64,000 nucleotides of DNA from Prevotella sp. (GCA_021636625.1 JAJWLX010000001.1:1-64000), one strand, 5' to 3'. Positions 39,089 to 48,214 are shown, counted from the stretch's first letter. Numbers and translations are program-made. The notes: generated by a model from the sequence alone, not told the origin.

Positions 39089-40153
39089 ATGAAAAGACAA
39101 ATGCTATTATTGGCAGCCCTGCTCATGGTGGGTTTGGGTGCTTGGGCGCAGAAAGCGGAGCAGAATTTCAACCTTAAAAAGTTCCAGGTTTATGCCGTTG
39201 GATTCTATAATCAGGAGAATCTCTTTGATACCTGTCATGATGCCGGCAAGAATGATTATGAGTATCTGCCTGCTAAGGGATGGAATAGCGAGAAATATAC
39301 GAGTAAGTTGAAGAATATGTCTCGTGTCTTGGCGGATATGGGTACCGATGTGCTGCCTGATGCAGGTTGCGCCTTCATCGGTCTTGCCGAGGTTGAGAAT
39401 GCCAATGTACTGAAAGACCTTACTGCCCAGCCGCCTTTGAAGGCTCGCAATATGCAGTTCTGCCATATAGAAGGTCCGGATAAGCGTGGCATCGACTGTG
39501 CTCTGCTTTACAATCCGGCTCTTTTTACCGTGAAGAATGTGAAGCTGGTTCCTTATGTGCAGGAGTTGGCAAAGGATTCTGCCTTTTATACCCGTGGCTT
39601 TCTTACGGTGAGAGGTGAGATGGCGGGGGATGATGTGGCTGTCATCGTTTGTCACTGGCCAAGTCGTTTCTCCGATTCCTTCTATCGTGAGAGTGGCGCC
39701 CGTCAGACCAAGGCTGTGAAAGATTCCCTGCTTCGCCTGAATCCAGAGATGAAGGTGTTTGTGATGGGAGATATGAACGATGATCCTACCAACAAGAGTA
39801 TGCATGAGGTTCTCCGTGCCCAACCGGAAATATCAGAAGTAGGTGAGGGAGATATGTATAATCCTTGGTATAACATCCTGGCAAAGGAAGAAAAGGGAAC
39901 CCTTTACTACAGAGGAAAATGGAATCTCTTCGATCAGATTGTGCTGACTCCTAATCTTCTGAACAAGGATGGAAAGAAGAAGGGCTATCGCAGTCTGAAG
40001 TACTGGAATCATCAGGTGTTCCGCAGAGATTATCTCATCCAGCAGGAGGGTCGCTATCAGGGTGCACCGTTGCGTACCAAGGCTGGCGGTAAATGGCTGA
40101 ATGGCTACAGCGACCACTTGCCAGTAGTACTGTATCTGGTAAAAAAGAAGTAG
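39089..40153 (+). CDS. Secreted endonuclease/exonuclease/phosphatase family protein
   Basis: A 354-residue protein starting at the ATG at 39089 (MKRQMLLLAALLMVGLGAWA), which encodes a signal peptide; the longer frame from 38993 contains the promoter. The EEP fold motifs are visible: YNQENLFD near residue 35, GLAEVENANV near 90, VIVCHWPSR near 190, GDMNDDPT near 230 and YSDHLPV at the end. A secreted nuclease or phosphatase is expected; the substrate is unknown. It is followed after 2 bases by the glycosylase-like gene. Confidence 0.87.
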   Translation: MKRQMLLLAALLMVGLGAWAQKAEQNFNLKKFQVYAVGFYNQENLFDTCHDAGKNDYEYLPAKGWNSEKYTSKLKNMSRVLADMGTDVLPDAGCAFIGLAEVENANVLKDLTAQPPLKARNMQFCHIEGPDKRGIDCALLYNPALFTVKNVKLVPYVQELAKDSAFYTRGFLTVRGEMAGDDVAVIVCHWPSRFSDSFYRESGARQTKAVKDSLLRLNPEMKVFVMGDMNDDPTNKSMHEVLRAQPEISEVGEGDMYNPWYNILAKEEKGTLYYRGKWNLFDQIVLTPNLLNKDGKKKGYRSLKYWNHQVFRRDYLIQQEGRYQGAPLRTKAGGKWLNGYSDHLPVVLYLVKKK

Positions 40154-40155
40154 AA

Positions 40156-40731
40156 ATGTTAGAGTCTCATCCTTTTGAACCATGGTTGCCGGGCAATGCC
40201 AAGTTGCTGATGCTCGGAACCTTTCCGCCGGCAGAAAAGCGCTGGTGTATGCCCTGGTATTATCCTAATTTCCAGAATGATATGTGGCGAATCTTCGGCA
40301 TCATCTACTTTGATGACAAGTTTCACTTTGTAGATGTGGAGCACAAGACTTATCGTCTGGACACCATCAAGGAGTTCCTGAAGCAGAAGGGAGTGGCTAT
40401 CTATGATACAGCCCAGCAGGTAATCCGTACCAAGAATACGGCTTCGGATAAAGACTTGCAGGTGGTTCAGCCTTCCGATCTGGATGGCATGCTCCGTTCC
40501 CTGCCTGATTGCACGGCGGTACTTACTGCAGGACAACTGGCAACCAAAGTCTTCTCCGATCACTTCGGTATCAAGGAAAAACCGGAGATGGGAGGATTTG
40601 TGGAGTTTGAATTCGAAAACCGCAACTTCCGTCTCTATCGTATGCCTAGCAGCAGTAGGGCTTATCCGATGGCTGTAGAGAAAAAGGCGGAATATTATCG
40701 GAAAATGTTTAATGATATATTGGAAAAATAA
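40156..40731 (+). CDS. Uracil-DNA glycosylase-like protein (MUG-type fold)
   Basis: A 191-residue protein from the ATG at 40156; an earlier start at 40093 would overlap the EEP gene in another frame. Motif LMLGTFPPAEKRW near residue 17 matches the GxxPG-like active-site loop of the UDG superfamily, and RMPSSSRA near 170 the second conserved loop. YPNFQNDMWRIFG is also family-like. The base removed is not certain; these family members act on mismatched or damaged bases. It lies two bases after one gene and five before uridine kinase. Confidence 0.8.
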   Translation: MLESHPFEPWLPGNAKLLMLGTFPPAEKRWCMPWYYPNFQNDMWRIFGIIYFDDKFHFVDVEHKTYRLDTIKEFLKQKGVAIYDTAQQVIRTKNTASDKDLQVVQPSDLDGMLRSLPDCTAVLTAGQLATKVFSDHFGIKEKPEMGGFVEFEFENRNFRLYRMPSSSRAYPMAVEKKAEYYRKMFNDILEK

Positions 40732-40736
40732 GAGAT

Positions 40737-41360
40737 ATGGCAGAAAATAAAGTAACAGTGATCGGTATCGCTGGTGGTACCGGATGCGGTAAGACTACCG
40801 TAGTCAAGAGATTGGTAGAAGCTTTGCCTCCTCATTTCGTGGCAGTTGTTCCTCTCGATTCTTATTATAATGATACTACTCACATGACAGAGGAAGAGCG
40901 TAGAGCCATCAACTTCGATCATCCGGATGCCTTCGATTGGAAGTTGCTTCATCAGCAGCTTGCCGACCTTCGTGCCGGTAAGGCGATCGAACAGCCTACC
41001 TACAGTTATCTGAAGTGTAACCGCGAGAAGGAAACAATTCATGTAGAACCAAAGCCAGTGATTATCATCGAGGGAATCATGACTTTGGTGGATAAGCAAT
41101 TACGTGATTTGATGGACCTGAAGGTGTTTGTGGATACAGATGCCGATGAGCGCCTGATCCGTAACATCCAGCGTGATACCATCGATCGTGGTCGTACGGT
41201 TTCCATGGTGGTAGATCGTTATCTGAAGGTGCTCAAACCGATGCACGAACAGTTTATCGAGCCAACCAAGCGCTATGCAGACATCATCATTCCTCAGGGA
41301 GGAGAGAATGCTACCGGTATCGGTATTCTCTGCAGATATGTAGAGGGATTGGTAGATTAA
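40737..41360 (+). CDS. udk: Uridine kinase
   Basis: A 207-residue pyrimidine-salvage enzyme that phosphorylates uridine and cytidine. The P-loop GGTGCGKTTV lies at about residue 12, the substrate segment LDSYYNDTTHM near 42, FDHPDAFDW near 60 and the lid region DERLIRNIQRDTIDRGRT near 135. It ends an operon of three closely spaced genes with a terminator directly after. Confidence 0.94.
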   Translation: MAENKVTVIGIAGGTGCGKTTVVKRLVEALPPHFVAVVPLDSYYNDTTHMTEEERRAINFDHPDAFDWKLLHQQLADLRAGKAIEQPTYSYLKCNREKETIHVEPKPVIIIEGIMTLVDKQLRDLMDLKVFVDTDADERLIRNIQRDTIDRGRTVSMVVDRYLKVLKPMHEQFIEPTKRYADIIIPQGGENATGIGILCRYVEGLVD

Positions 41361-41366
41361 AACCAT

Positions 41367-41413
41367 AAAAGCTTCTATCATTCGGATATGAATCCCATGA
41401 TAGAAGCTTTTTT
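41367..41413 (+). terminator. Terminator after udk
   Basis: AAAAGCTTCTATCA (41367-41380) pairs with TGATAGAAGCTTTT (41398-41411), with an inner GGAT/ATCC hairpin and a T run. Confidence 0.88.
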
Positions 41414-41448
41414 CTATAGAAAAGCAGGAACTGCCGTTTGTCTTTCTT

Positions 41449-42102
41449 TTACTTCTCTTCGATGTAGGTGGCATTTTCCACGTTCTTTCCATTCTTGGCA
41501 GAGGTTCTGATTTCCTGTGTCTTCTGCCATTTGCGTCGGTTGTTGGAAACCTTCAGGGCATTGACGGCTTCTACTACACCATATACCAGCATTGCCCAAC
41601 CGATAACCAGCAGTGGGGCAGAGGCAATGGAGGATGGCTTGAAGAGGGTGAACAGACCCAACAGCAGCAGGAGTGTAGGCATCAGCCAATATACGATACC
41701 CACTCTGCCCATCTTGGCAGCAGATACCAGGTTCGCCATTTGGGTGAGGGCTCCCATTATCAGTATCGCCGAGAGGATGAACATCAGCCAGGCGATGAAT
41801 ACATTTGGCATCAGTGCCAGTACCAGACCGAAGATGAGTGAACCGAGTCCTACAAGAGGAAAGTTAGGGCGCATACCTATGATATGGTTGCCTTGTGCAT
41901 CGTAGAGATACTGTCCCTTCATCTTCTCTGCATTTCGCTTGGCACTCATATAACTGAGTAACGAGAATACGCCTGAGAGGAAAAACAATACACCGATGGC
42001 AATGGTAATCCAGGTGACTGTCTGTTCCCTGTATTGTATGAGTAGAGCACCTACAATGATGGCGCATAAGGCTCGAAATAATGAACTTTGTATTACTTTC
42101 AT
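41449..42102 (-). CDS. DUF308 family membrane protein (HdeD-like)
   Basis: A 217-residue membrane protein with six hydrophobic helices in three pairs, the usual DUF308/HdeD arrangement (ALCAIIVGALLIQY, then TIAIGVLFFLSGVFSLLSY and onward). A polar loop (AKRNAEKMKGQYLYDAQGNH) after the second helix is a common Bacteroidota addition. The C terminus is Lys-rich and cytoplasmic. The role in acid or envelope stress suggested by the E. coli relative is not proven here. Confidence 0.85.
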   Translation of the reverse strand: MKVIQSSLFRALCAIIVGALLIQYREQTVTWITIAIGVLFFLSGVFSLLSYMSAKRNAEKMKGQYLYDAQGNHIIGMRPNFPLVGLGSLIFGLVLALMPNVFIAWLMFILSAILIMGALTQMANLVSAAKMGRVGIVYWLMPTLLLLLGLFTLFKPSSIASAPLLVIGWAMLVYGVVEAVNALKVSNNRRKWQKTQEIRTSAKNGKNVENATYIEEK

Positions 42103-42172
42103 ATCAATTGATTTAAAATGTTGTATTGCAATATTGCGTTTCCTTTTCCTGAAAAGTATTTCCTTTCTATTG

Positions 42173-42180
42173 CAAAAGTA
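42173..42180 (-). promoter_or_regulatory. -7 box for the DUF308 gene
   Basis: TACTTTTG on the minus strand, 71 bases before its start codon. Confidence 0.5.
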
Positions 42181-42266
42181 CGAAAGATTTTTGATACCAC
42201 AAGTTTTTTCTCTCGCTTTTATATCATATTTAACGCAATTTATTCCTTCATTTCAATTATTATCAG

Positions 42267-42274
42267 TAATTTTG
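42267..42274 (+). promoter_or_regulatory. -7 box for the histidine phosphatase gene
   Basis: TAATTTTG lies 54 bases before the ATG at 42328. Confidence 0.45.
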
Positions 42275-42327
42275 TATGCAAAAATAAAATAGATGGTTGA
42301 ATGACCATCTGATGATAAATATTCAAT

Positions 42328-42906
42328 ATGACAAAGCTATATTTAGTTCGACATGGTGAGACCATGGATAATGCCGCCCAGATTATGCAGGGGCAGACTC
42401 CAGGCAGGCTGAATGACGTGGGCATTCAGCAGGCTGAAGAAGTGGCAAGGAAAATGGCAAATGACCACATTGACGTCTTCGTTTCGAGTGATCTTTATCG
42501 CAGTATGCAGACTTGTGCCATCATTGCCCGTCCACATTTGGAGGCAGAAATGCACTTGAAGGGAACTGCAGATGCTTCTGCATTCTTGACGGAAGATGAT
42601 ATTCTCCAGAGAATAGAGACGACTCCTTTAATCAGGGAACGTGACTGGGGAGATTTTACGGGTAAGTTCATTCCTTCTCTTCCCAAAGACCCGAAGGATT
42701 GGCCGGACAATATCGAATCTCTGGAGCGGATGAAGTCGAGGGCGCAGAACTTCCTCACCTGGCTGAAGGTGGCATATCCTGACAAGACCATCCTGGCAGT
42801 AGGTCACGGTATCATCAACAAGGCGATTCAGAGTGTGTATTACAAACGCCCGATGAATCAGATAGAGAAAATGGCGAATGCCGAGGTCAGGGTTCTCATT
42901 CTGTAA
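42328..42906 (+). CDS. Histidine phosphatase family protein
   Basis: A 192-residue phosphoglycerate-mutase-like enzyme. LVRHGETMDN near residue 6 holds the RHG phospho-acceptor His; RERDWGDFTGKF near 105 and LAVGHGIINKA near 155 supply the acid and second His. Length and motifs fit small phosphatases acting on phosphosugars or alpha-ribazole phosphate; the substrate is not clear. It is followed by an SDR gene 84 bases later, possibly in one operon. Confidence 0.9.
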   Translation: MTKLYLVRHGETMDNAAQIMQGQTPGRLNDVGIQQAEEVARKMANDHIDVFVSSDLYRSMQTCAIIARPHLEAEMHLKGTADASAFLTEDDILQRIETTPLIRERDWGDFTGKFIPSLPKDPKDWPDNIESLERMKSRAQNFLTWLKVAYPDKTILAVGHGIINKAIQSVYYKRPMNQIEKMANAEVRVLIL

Positions 42907-42990
42907 TGGAATCATAAAGAAATCAGGAAGATTTTGCTCCAGGCAAACGAATCATAAAGTTCAGAGTTCAAATATTAAAGTTCAAAGTAT

Positions 42991-43743
42991 ATGAAAATTG
43001 CTCTTATCACAGGTGCAACCAGCGGAATTGGCGAGGGTTGTGCACGCCGCTTTGCAAGAGGTGGCTACGATTTGATCATTACGGGTAGAAACACCGGTAA
43101 ACTGGAAATTCTCAAGAAAGAGTTGGAGGCAGAGGGGGTACAGGTCCTTGCTCTGGCTTTTGATGTACGTAACCGTGAAGCGGCAAGAAAGGCTGTGGAT
43201 TATATTCCGCAGGATTGGCGCAATATTGATGTGCTGATCAATAATGCAGGCTTGGCTCGTGGCCTGGAACCTGAGTATCAGGGTAGTTTCGAGGATTGGG
43301 ATCAGATGATTGATACCAATATCAAGGGACTCCTCACCATGACTCGTCTGATAGTTCCTGGTATGGTGAGACGTAATCATGGACACATTATTAATATAGG
43401 TAGTGTGGCTGGTGATGCGGCTTACGCTGGTGGCAATGTATATTGTGCTACCAAGGCTGCCGTCAAGGCAATCACCGATGGCTTGCGTATTGATGTGGCT
43501 CATACCAAGGTGCGTGTTACCAATGTCAAGCCCGGCTTGGTGGAGACGAATTTCTCTAATGTCCGTTTCCATGGAGATAATCAGCGTGCAGCCAGTGTTT
43601 ATCAGGGTATCGAACCATTGAATGGTGATGATATTGCGGATGTGGCTTTCTATGCTGCCAGTGCTCCGGAGCATGTGCAGATTGCAGAAGTCTTGGTTCT
43701 TGCTACCCATCAGGCTAACGGAACCGTTATCCATCGCGATTAG
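42991..43743 (+). CDS. SDR family NAD(P)-dependent oxidoreductase (YdfG-like)
   Basis: A 250-residue short-chain dehydrogenase. ITGATSGIGEG at the N terminus binds the dinucleotide, NNAGLARGL near residue 85 is the NNAG motif, IGSVAGDAAYAGG holds the catalytic Ser, and YCATKAAVKAI near 150 gives the YxxxK pair. TGRNTGKLE after strand two suggests NADP use (Arg at the site). Similarity in style is greatest to serine/3-hydroxy-acid dehydrogenases such as YdfG, but the substrate is unproven. Confidence 0.9.
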   Translation: MKIALITGATSGIGEGCARRFARGGYDLIITGRNTGKLEILKKELEAEGVQVLALAFDVRNREAARKAVDYIPQDWRNIDVLINNAGLARGLEPEYQGSFEDWDQMIDTNIKGLLTMTRLIVPGMVRRNHGHIINIGSVAGDAAYAGGNVYCATKAAVKAITDGLRIDVAHTKVRVTNVKPGLVETNFSNVRFHGDNQRAASVYQGIEPLNGDDIADVAFYAASAPEHVQIAEVLVLATHQANGTVIHRD

Positions 43744-43754
43744 TCGCATATTAT

Positions 43755-43866
43755 AGGAGTTAAGGGAGTTAAAGAAGTTAAGGAGTTAAGACGTATGTCT
43801 TGCTGCTTAAAATCTACGCCAAAAAGGCTGTTGTCTTAACTTCTTTAACTCCTTTAGCTCCTTTAA
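43755..43866. terminator. Long imperfect inverted repeat with AGTTAA units between convergent genes
   Basis: The left arm (43755-43791) is a chain of GGAGTTAA / AGAAGTTAA units; the right arm (43832-43866) is its complement (GTCTTAACTTCTTTAACTCC). It separates the SDR gene from the convergent DUF6377 gene, and may terminate both. Confidence 0.7.
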
Positions 43867-43873
43867 TACCTTA

Positions 43874-45490
43874 TTATATAATGTGGCAGAGTCGGTTGAT
43901 ATCCGACTCGAAGGTTTCCCTATTGAGCGCTTTGGCTCTCATTCCCGACTTGTAATTGTAGATGGTCTGGGTAGAGTAGTACAGCAGGGTTGCTATTTCC
44001 TGGCTATCCGTTACGCCCAGTCTCATCAGGGCATAGATTCTTACTTCGGTTGTCAGCTCCGTAGGAGATGGAAGCACGATACGGTGCTCTGGCTTGAGAA
44101 GCGTATTCAGTTCCTGGACGAAATTCGGATACAATTCCATGAAAGCCTTGTCGAAACGGATGTAGAACATTGACGATTCCTCTTCTGCCAGCTTGAAGCT
44201 GTTGATGCTCTTCAGCAAGTCTTCTGTCTGCTTGGCTTTTACCTTTCTGCTCACCAGTTTTCTGTAGTCATCCAACTTGCGGATATACAGGGCGCTGATA
44301 TCCATGAAGAGGCTCATATAGGTTTCGCGTCGCTTGTTGGTATCCATCAGTCGCTGGTTGAGCTCTGCCAACTGCTTGTTCTGTGCCGCAATCTCCTTTC
44401 GGTTTTTCTTCAAACTGTTTTTCTGTTTGGTATTCACCACTGTAAGAATCAGGATGATGGTTAAGATGACGCAGGCACAGATGAGTCCAATCTCCATGCG
44501 GGTACGGGAGCGTTCTGCAGCCTCCTGGTTGCTTGTAACAATCACTGGCAGGATGTTTGAAATCTCTATCATACGGAGACGGTTGTTGAAAAACTGGGCA
44601 TCCTCCATGGAATGCTGGATATATCGGGTGGCACGCTTGCTGTTGTCTTTGTCTGTTTCATAGAGAAAATAGGAAAGTTTTTGGAGGGCTGTTGTCTCCT
44701 TGAGTTGGCAAATCCCATCAGACTCACTTGCCTCTACCAGATACTTCACATACAGATCATACTGTTCGAGGTCTCTGTAGTAACGGGCTATGCCGTATGC
44801 TGCCATAGGATGCAGTCGATCGTTTTTAGCCGTCATCTTTAAAGCTTTGAGATAACAGTCTAATACACTTCTGTGTGTAGGCGAGCTGAGAAAGATATAC
44901 TCTCCTTTCATATACTGGTAAAAAGCCGACTTCTTTCCTTTTTCATTGAAGTTTTCAAGCAAAATATTCATATAATACTTCTTCTTGGCTTTGAAGTCGT
45001 TTGCAAATTCCGATTTGGCTGCGTAAGATTGCCAGTAATTGAACAGCCAGGCATAGGTGAAGTAGTAATACAGCTTCTGTTCGTAGGGCATCTGCTTAGG
45101 GTCGAGTGTTTCCAGGATGTCTTCCGCCTTGCCATAAAATCCTCCCACCGACAGCACGGATGCCCGGTGTATCTTAAAGCAAGTGATATAAAAGGTGTTA
45201 TGGGTAGCTTCTGCCAGTTGGAGCCCTTTGCTCACATAGGCACATGATGAGTCGTAGCGATAGTTACTATAGGCACGATAGAGACTGTCGAGGTAGCATA
45301 ACCTTTCTTCGGCAGTGATTGCATCGCCTGCCTGTCGTCTCAGTCGTTTGAGCTCCTTCTCTTTCTGTTGCTGGTAGTAGCTGTCCATTTCGATAGCATG
45401 GTCAACCCGCTCCAATAGCTTTTCCATATCGGTCTTGCCATAGGAGAGAAGTGGTATCATGATGAATAATAAAAGTATGTACTGCTTCAT
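43874..45490 (-). CDS. DUF6377 domain-containing membrane regulator
   Basis: A 538-residue protein with signal sequence (YILLLFIMIPLLSYG), a periplasmic part of TPR-like helices (~20-330), one membrane helix (IGLICACVILTIILILTVVN) near residue 345, a coiled coil (KNRKEIAAQNKQLAELNQRL), and a cytoplasmic C-terminal helix-turn-helix (VRIYALMRLGVTDSQEIATLL, then YSTQTIYNYKSGMRAKA). That layout matches DUF6377 proteins. It probably links an envelope signal to transcription, though its target is unknown. Confidence 0.88.
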   Translation of the reverse strand: MKQYILLLFIMIPLLSYGKTDMEKLLERVDHAIEMDSYYQQQKEKELKRLRRQAGDAITAEERLCYLDSLYRAYSNYRYDSSCAYVSKGLQLAEATHNTFYITCFKIHRASVLSVGGFYGKAEDILETLDPKQMPYEQKLYYYFTYAWLFNYWQSYAAKSEFANDFKAKKKYYMNILLENFNEKGKKSAFYQYMKGEYIFLSSPTHRSVLDCYLKALKMTAKNDRLHPMAAYGIARYYRDLEQYDLYVKYLVEASESDGICQLKETTALQKLSYFLYETDKDNSKRATRYIQHSMEDAQFFNNRLRMIEISNILPVIVTSNQEAAERSRTRMEIGLICACVILTIILILTVVNTKQKNSLKKNRKEIAAQNKQLAELNQRLMDTNKRRETYMSLFMDISALYIRKLDDYRKLVSRKVKAKQTEDLLKSINSFKLAEEESSMFYIRFDKAFMELYPNFVQELNTLLKPEHRIVLPSPTELTTEVRIYALMRLGVTDSQEIATLLYYSTQTIYNYKSGMRAKALNRETFESDINRLCHII

Positions 45491-45539
45491 AACTATGTAC
45501 GATTTATGTCTTTTTGCACGATTTTTATTGTTTACGCTG

Positions 45540-45547
45540 CAAAGATA
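45540..45547 (-). promoter_or_regulatory. -7 box for the DUF6377 gene
   Basis: TATCTTTG on the minus strand, 50 bases before the start codon. Confidence 0.6.
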
Positions 45548-45694
45548 TAGAAAAGATTTCTAATAAAAGCATTTACTTTGATAAAAATATTTAAATGGAT
45601 TAAAATACTGATAATCCGTAGGTTATGTAGCTTAATTATCTACTGTTTATTTACTATACGCCTACTAGGGTGTACAGATAGCCAAAAAAGTACG

Positions 45695-45702
45695 TATCTT
45701 TG
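45695..45702 (+). promoter_or_regulatory. Orphan plus-strand -7 box
   Basis: TATCTTTG followed by GCAGCGG. The only thing downstream before the next terminator is the candidate RNA at 45709-45972. Confidence 0.5.
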
Positions 45703-45708
45703 CAGCGG

Positions 45709-45972
45709 AATTCAAAAAAGCAGTATAATGACTTTGGTTCAAAAACCACTTCAAGTCTTCTAAAGTTTAAAGGTATATAAATATTCCTTTTGTTGATTTA
45801 GTATGTTGATTTAAATAACAGTATTAGTTTCTTAGGGGAAAGATTGATTGAAAAATAGGAAGCCTGCTTGATTGAATCTATTTGCTTTCAAAAAAGCAGC
45901 AATGCTTTACTATTATGTTTAGGAAAGACTCGTCGTTTTCTTGTGAAAGAAGGCGGCGGGCTTTTTGTTTTT
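45709..45972 (+). ncRNA. Candidate non-coding RNA upstream of rmlD
   Basis: From the -7 box at 45695 the plus strand runs ~220 bases with no credible gene, then reaches a 14-pair hairpin (45929-45942 with 45947-45960) followed by CTTTTTGTTTTT. Four of the pairs are G-U, so the stem forms in plus-strand RNA but poorly in the opposite strand, which supports a transcript in this direction. It ends before the rmlD promoter at 46059. A role as sRNA or 6S-type RNA is possible but not shown. Confidence 0.4.
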
Positions 45973-46058
45973 ATAGGGGTGTACTTCCTAAAAGTATAAT
46001 TTATGTTACTATGAACCTCTTTGTTTACATAAAAGTTGCGTATCTCGGAATAATTCAT

Positions 46059-46066
46059 TATCTTTG
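46059..46066 (+). promoter_or_regulatory. -7 box for rmlD
   Basis: TATCTTTG followed by CCAC lies 54 bases before the ATG at 46120. Confidence 0.6.
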
Positions 46067-46119
46067 CCACATATTTTATATATATAATGTATCATCATTA
46101 ACTAGTATCACAGCAAAAC

Positions 46120-46992
46120 ATGAATATATTAGTTACTGGCGCCAATGGTCAGCTTGGCCATGAGATGCAGATTTGCGCCAAAAACAGCAATCACAAGTTT
46201 GTCTTCACTGATGTGGCTGAAGGGTATGAGAAGTTGGACATCACCAGCCTGGATGCCATCCGCGCCAAGGTGAAGGAGAATGATATCCAGGTTATCGTCA
46301 ACTGCGCTGCCTATACCAATGTGGATAAGGCGGAGAGTGACTTTGACCTTGCCAACCTGCTCAACAATACTGCAGCCGGCAATCTGGCTGAGGCAATGAA
46401 AGAGGTAGATGGTACCCTCATACATGTGAGTACAGACTATGTGTTCCAGGGTGACAAGAACATTCCTTGCAAGGAAGACTGGGAAACCAATCCGCTCGGT
46501 GTCTATGGAAAGACCAAGCTTGCCGGCGAAAAGAGCATCGAGGCTACCGGCTGCAAGCATATCATTATCCGTACAGCATGGCTCTATTCTCAGTGGGGCA
46601 AGAACTTCGTGAAGACTATGCAGAGTCTCACGGCGAGTCACGACACCTTGAAGGTGGTTTTCGACCAGGTGGGTACTCCTACCTATGCGGGAGATTTGGC
46701 TGCAGTCATCACTCATGTCATCGATACAAACCAGCTCGACAAGACTGGCATCTATCACTTCTCTAACGAAGGTGTATGTTCCTGGTTCGATTTTGCCAAG
46801 ATCATCTGCGAGCTCAGTGGTAACACCTGCGACATCCAGCCTTGCTATAGTGAGGAGTTCCCTAGTCCGGTGAAGCGTCCTCACTTCTCTGTGCTCGATA
46901 AGAGCAAGTTGAAGCAGACCTTCGGTTTCAAGGTGCCATACTGGACTGACAGTTTGAAGAAGTGTATCGCCGAATTGGCGGAAGCAAAATAA
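46120..46992 (+). CDS. rfbD: dTDP-4-dehydrorhamnose reductase
   Basis: A 290-residue NAD(P)-dependent reductase catalysing the last step to dTDP-L-rhamnose. GANGQLGHEMQ at the N terminus is the nucleotide loop, STDYVFQGDKN near residue 106 and YGKTKLAGE near 127 (YxxxK) the active site, and RTAWLYSQWGKNFV near 150 a RmlD signature. It is followed 23 bases later by rfbB on the same strand; rfbA and rfbC are not in the window. Confidence 0.94.
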   Translation: MNILVTGANGQLGHEMQICAKNSNHKFVFTDVAEGYEKLDITSLDAIRAKVKENDIQVIVNCAAYTNVDKAESDFDLANLLNNTAAGNLAEAMKEVDGTLIHVSTDYVFQGDKNIPCKEDWETNPLGVYGKTKLAGEKSIEATGCKHIIIRTAWLYSQWGKNFVKTMQSLTASHDTLKVVFDQVGTPTYAGDLAAVITHVIDTNQLDKTGIYHFSNEGVCSWFDFAKIICELSGNTCDIQPCYSEEFPSPVKRPHFSVLDKSKLKQTFGFKVPYWTDSLKKCIAELAEAK

Positions 46993-47015
46993 TTATAATA
47001 TAAAAAAGAATTGAA

Positions 47016-48149
47016 ATGAAGAATATCATTATCACGGGCGGTGCTGGTTTCATCGGCTCACACGTAGTAAGACTTTTCGTGAACAAATATCCTGAGTATC
47101 ACATCATCAACCTTGATAAGTTGACTTACGCTGGTAATCTGGCTAACCTCAAGGACATCGAGGATAAGCCTAACTATACTTTCGTAAAGGGTGATATCTG
47201 TGATTTCGACCTGATGTTGAAGCTGATGCAGGACTACAAGGTGGATGGCATCATCCATCTCGCTGCCGAGAGCCACGTAGATAGAAGTATCAAGGATCCT
47301 TTCACTTTCGCTCATACCAACGTGATGGGTACCCTGTCTCTGCTCCAGGCGGCAAAGATCTACTGGGAGAGTCTTCCAGAGGGATACGAGGGCAAGCGCT
47401 TCTACCACATCTCTACCGATGAGGTGTACGGTGCATTGCAGATGACTCACCCTGAGGGCGTTCCTGCTCCTTTCACTACCAAGGCATCAAGCGGTAAGAA
47501 CCACGAGGCTTACGGCGAGGAGTTCTTCGTAGAGACAACCAAGTACAATCCTCACTCTCCATACTCAGCATCCAAGGCAAGCTCAGACCACTTCGTACGC
47601 GCTTTCCATGATACATACGGTATGCCTACCATCGTGACCAACTGCTCTAACAACTACGGTCCATACCAATTCCCAGAGAAGTTGATTCCATTGTTCATCA
47701 ACAATATCCGTCATCGCAAGCCATTGCCAGTATATGGTAAGGGTGAGAATGTGCGCGACTGGTTGTATGTAGTAGATCATGCCCGTGCCATCGATATGAT
47801 TTTCCACAAGGGTAAGATTGCCGAGACTTACAACATCGGCGGTTTCAACGAGTGGAAGAACATCGATATCATCAAGGTGGTTATCAAGACTGTTGACCGT
47901 CTGCTCGGCAGAAAGGAAGGAGAGGATATGGATCTCATCACCTATGTAACTGACAGAAAGGGGCATGATATGCGTTATGCCATCGACTCTAGAAAGTTGC
48001 AGAAGGAACTCGGTTGGGAGCCATCTCTTCAGTTTGAGGAGGGTATCGAGGAGACCGTGAAATGGTATCTCGATAACCAGGAATGGATGGACAACGTTAC
48101 CTCTGGCGATTACCAGAAGTACTATGACAACATGTATTCTCACCGTTAA
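47016..48149 (+). CDS. rfbB: dTDP-glucose 4,6-dehydratase
   Basis: A 377-residue enzyme making dTDP-4-keto-6-deoxyglucose for rhamnose synthesis. GGAGFIGSHVV near residue 6, STDEVYGAL near 127, SPYSASKASSDH near 178 (YxxxK) and NCSNNYGPYQFPEKLIP near 203 are RmlB signatures. It is slightly longer than the E. coli enzyme because of an insertion (FTTKASSGKNHEAYGEEFFV). A strong terminator directly follows, ending the rmlD-rmlB pair. Confidence 0.95.
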   Translation: MKNIIITGGAGFIGSHVVRLFVNKYPEYHIINLDKLTYAGNLANLKDIEDKPNYTFVKGDICDFDLMLKLMQDYKVDGIIHLAAESHVDRSIKDPFTFAHTNVMGTLSLLQAAKIYWESLPEGYEGKRFYHISTDEVYGALQMTHPEGVPAPFTTKASSGKNHEAYGEEFFVETTKYNPHSPYSASKASSDHFVRAFHDTYGMPTIVTNCSNNYGPYQFPEKLIPLFINNIRHRKPLPVYGKGENVRDWLYVVDHARAIDMIFHKGKIAETYNIGGFNEWKNIDIIKVVIKTVDRLLGRKEGEDMDLITYVTDRKGHDMRYAIDSRKLQKELGWEPSLQFEEGIEETVKWYLDNQEWMDNVTSGDYQKYYDNMYSHR

Positions 48150-48155
48150 TAGACA

Positions 48156-48214
48156 CCCTGTAAGAGCAAAAGCTTTCACTATCCCAAGCTTTTGCTCTTG
48201 CGGGGCTTTTTTTG
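48156..48214 (+). terminator. Terminator after rmlB
   Basis: A 20-bp stem (48156-48175 with 48186-48205; GCAAAAGCTT arms) is followed by eight Ts. Confidence 0.92.

Noticed and set aside
45578..46163. Short plus-strand frames (61 and 93 codons) between DUF6377 and rmlD
   Set aside because: They contain the orphan promoter, the hairpin or the rmlD start in another frame, and look unlike proteins.
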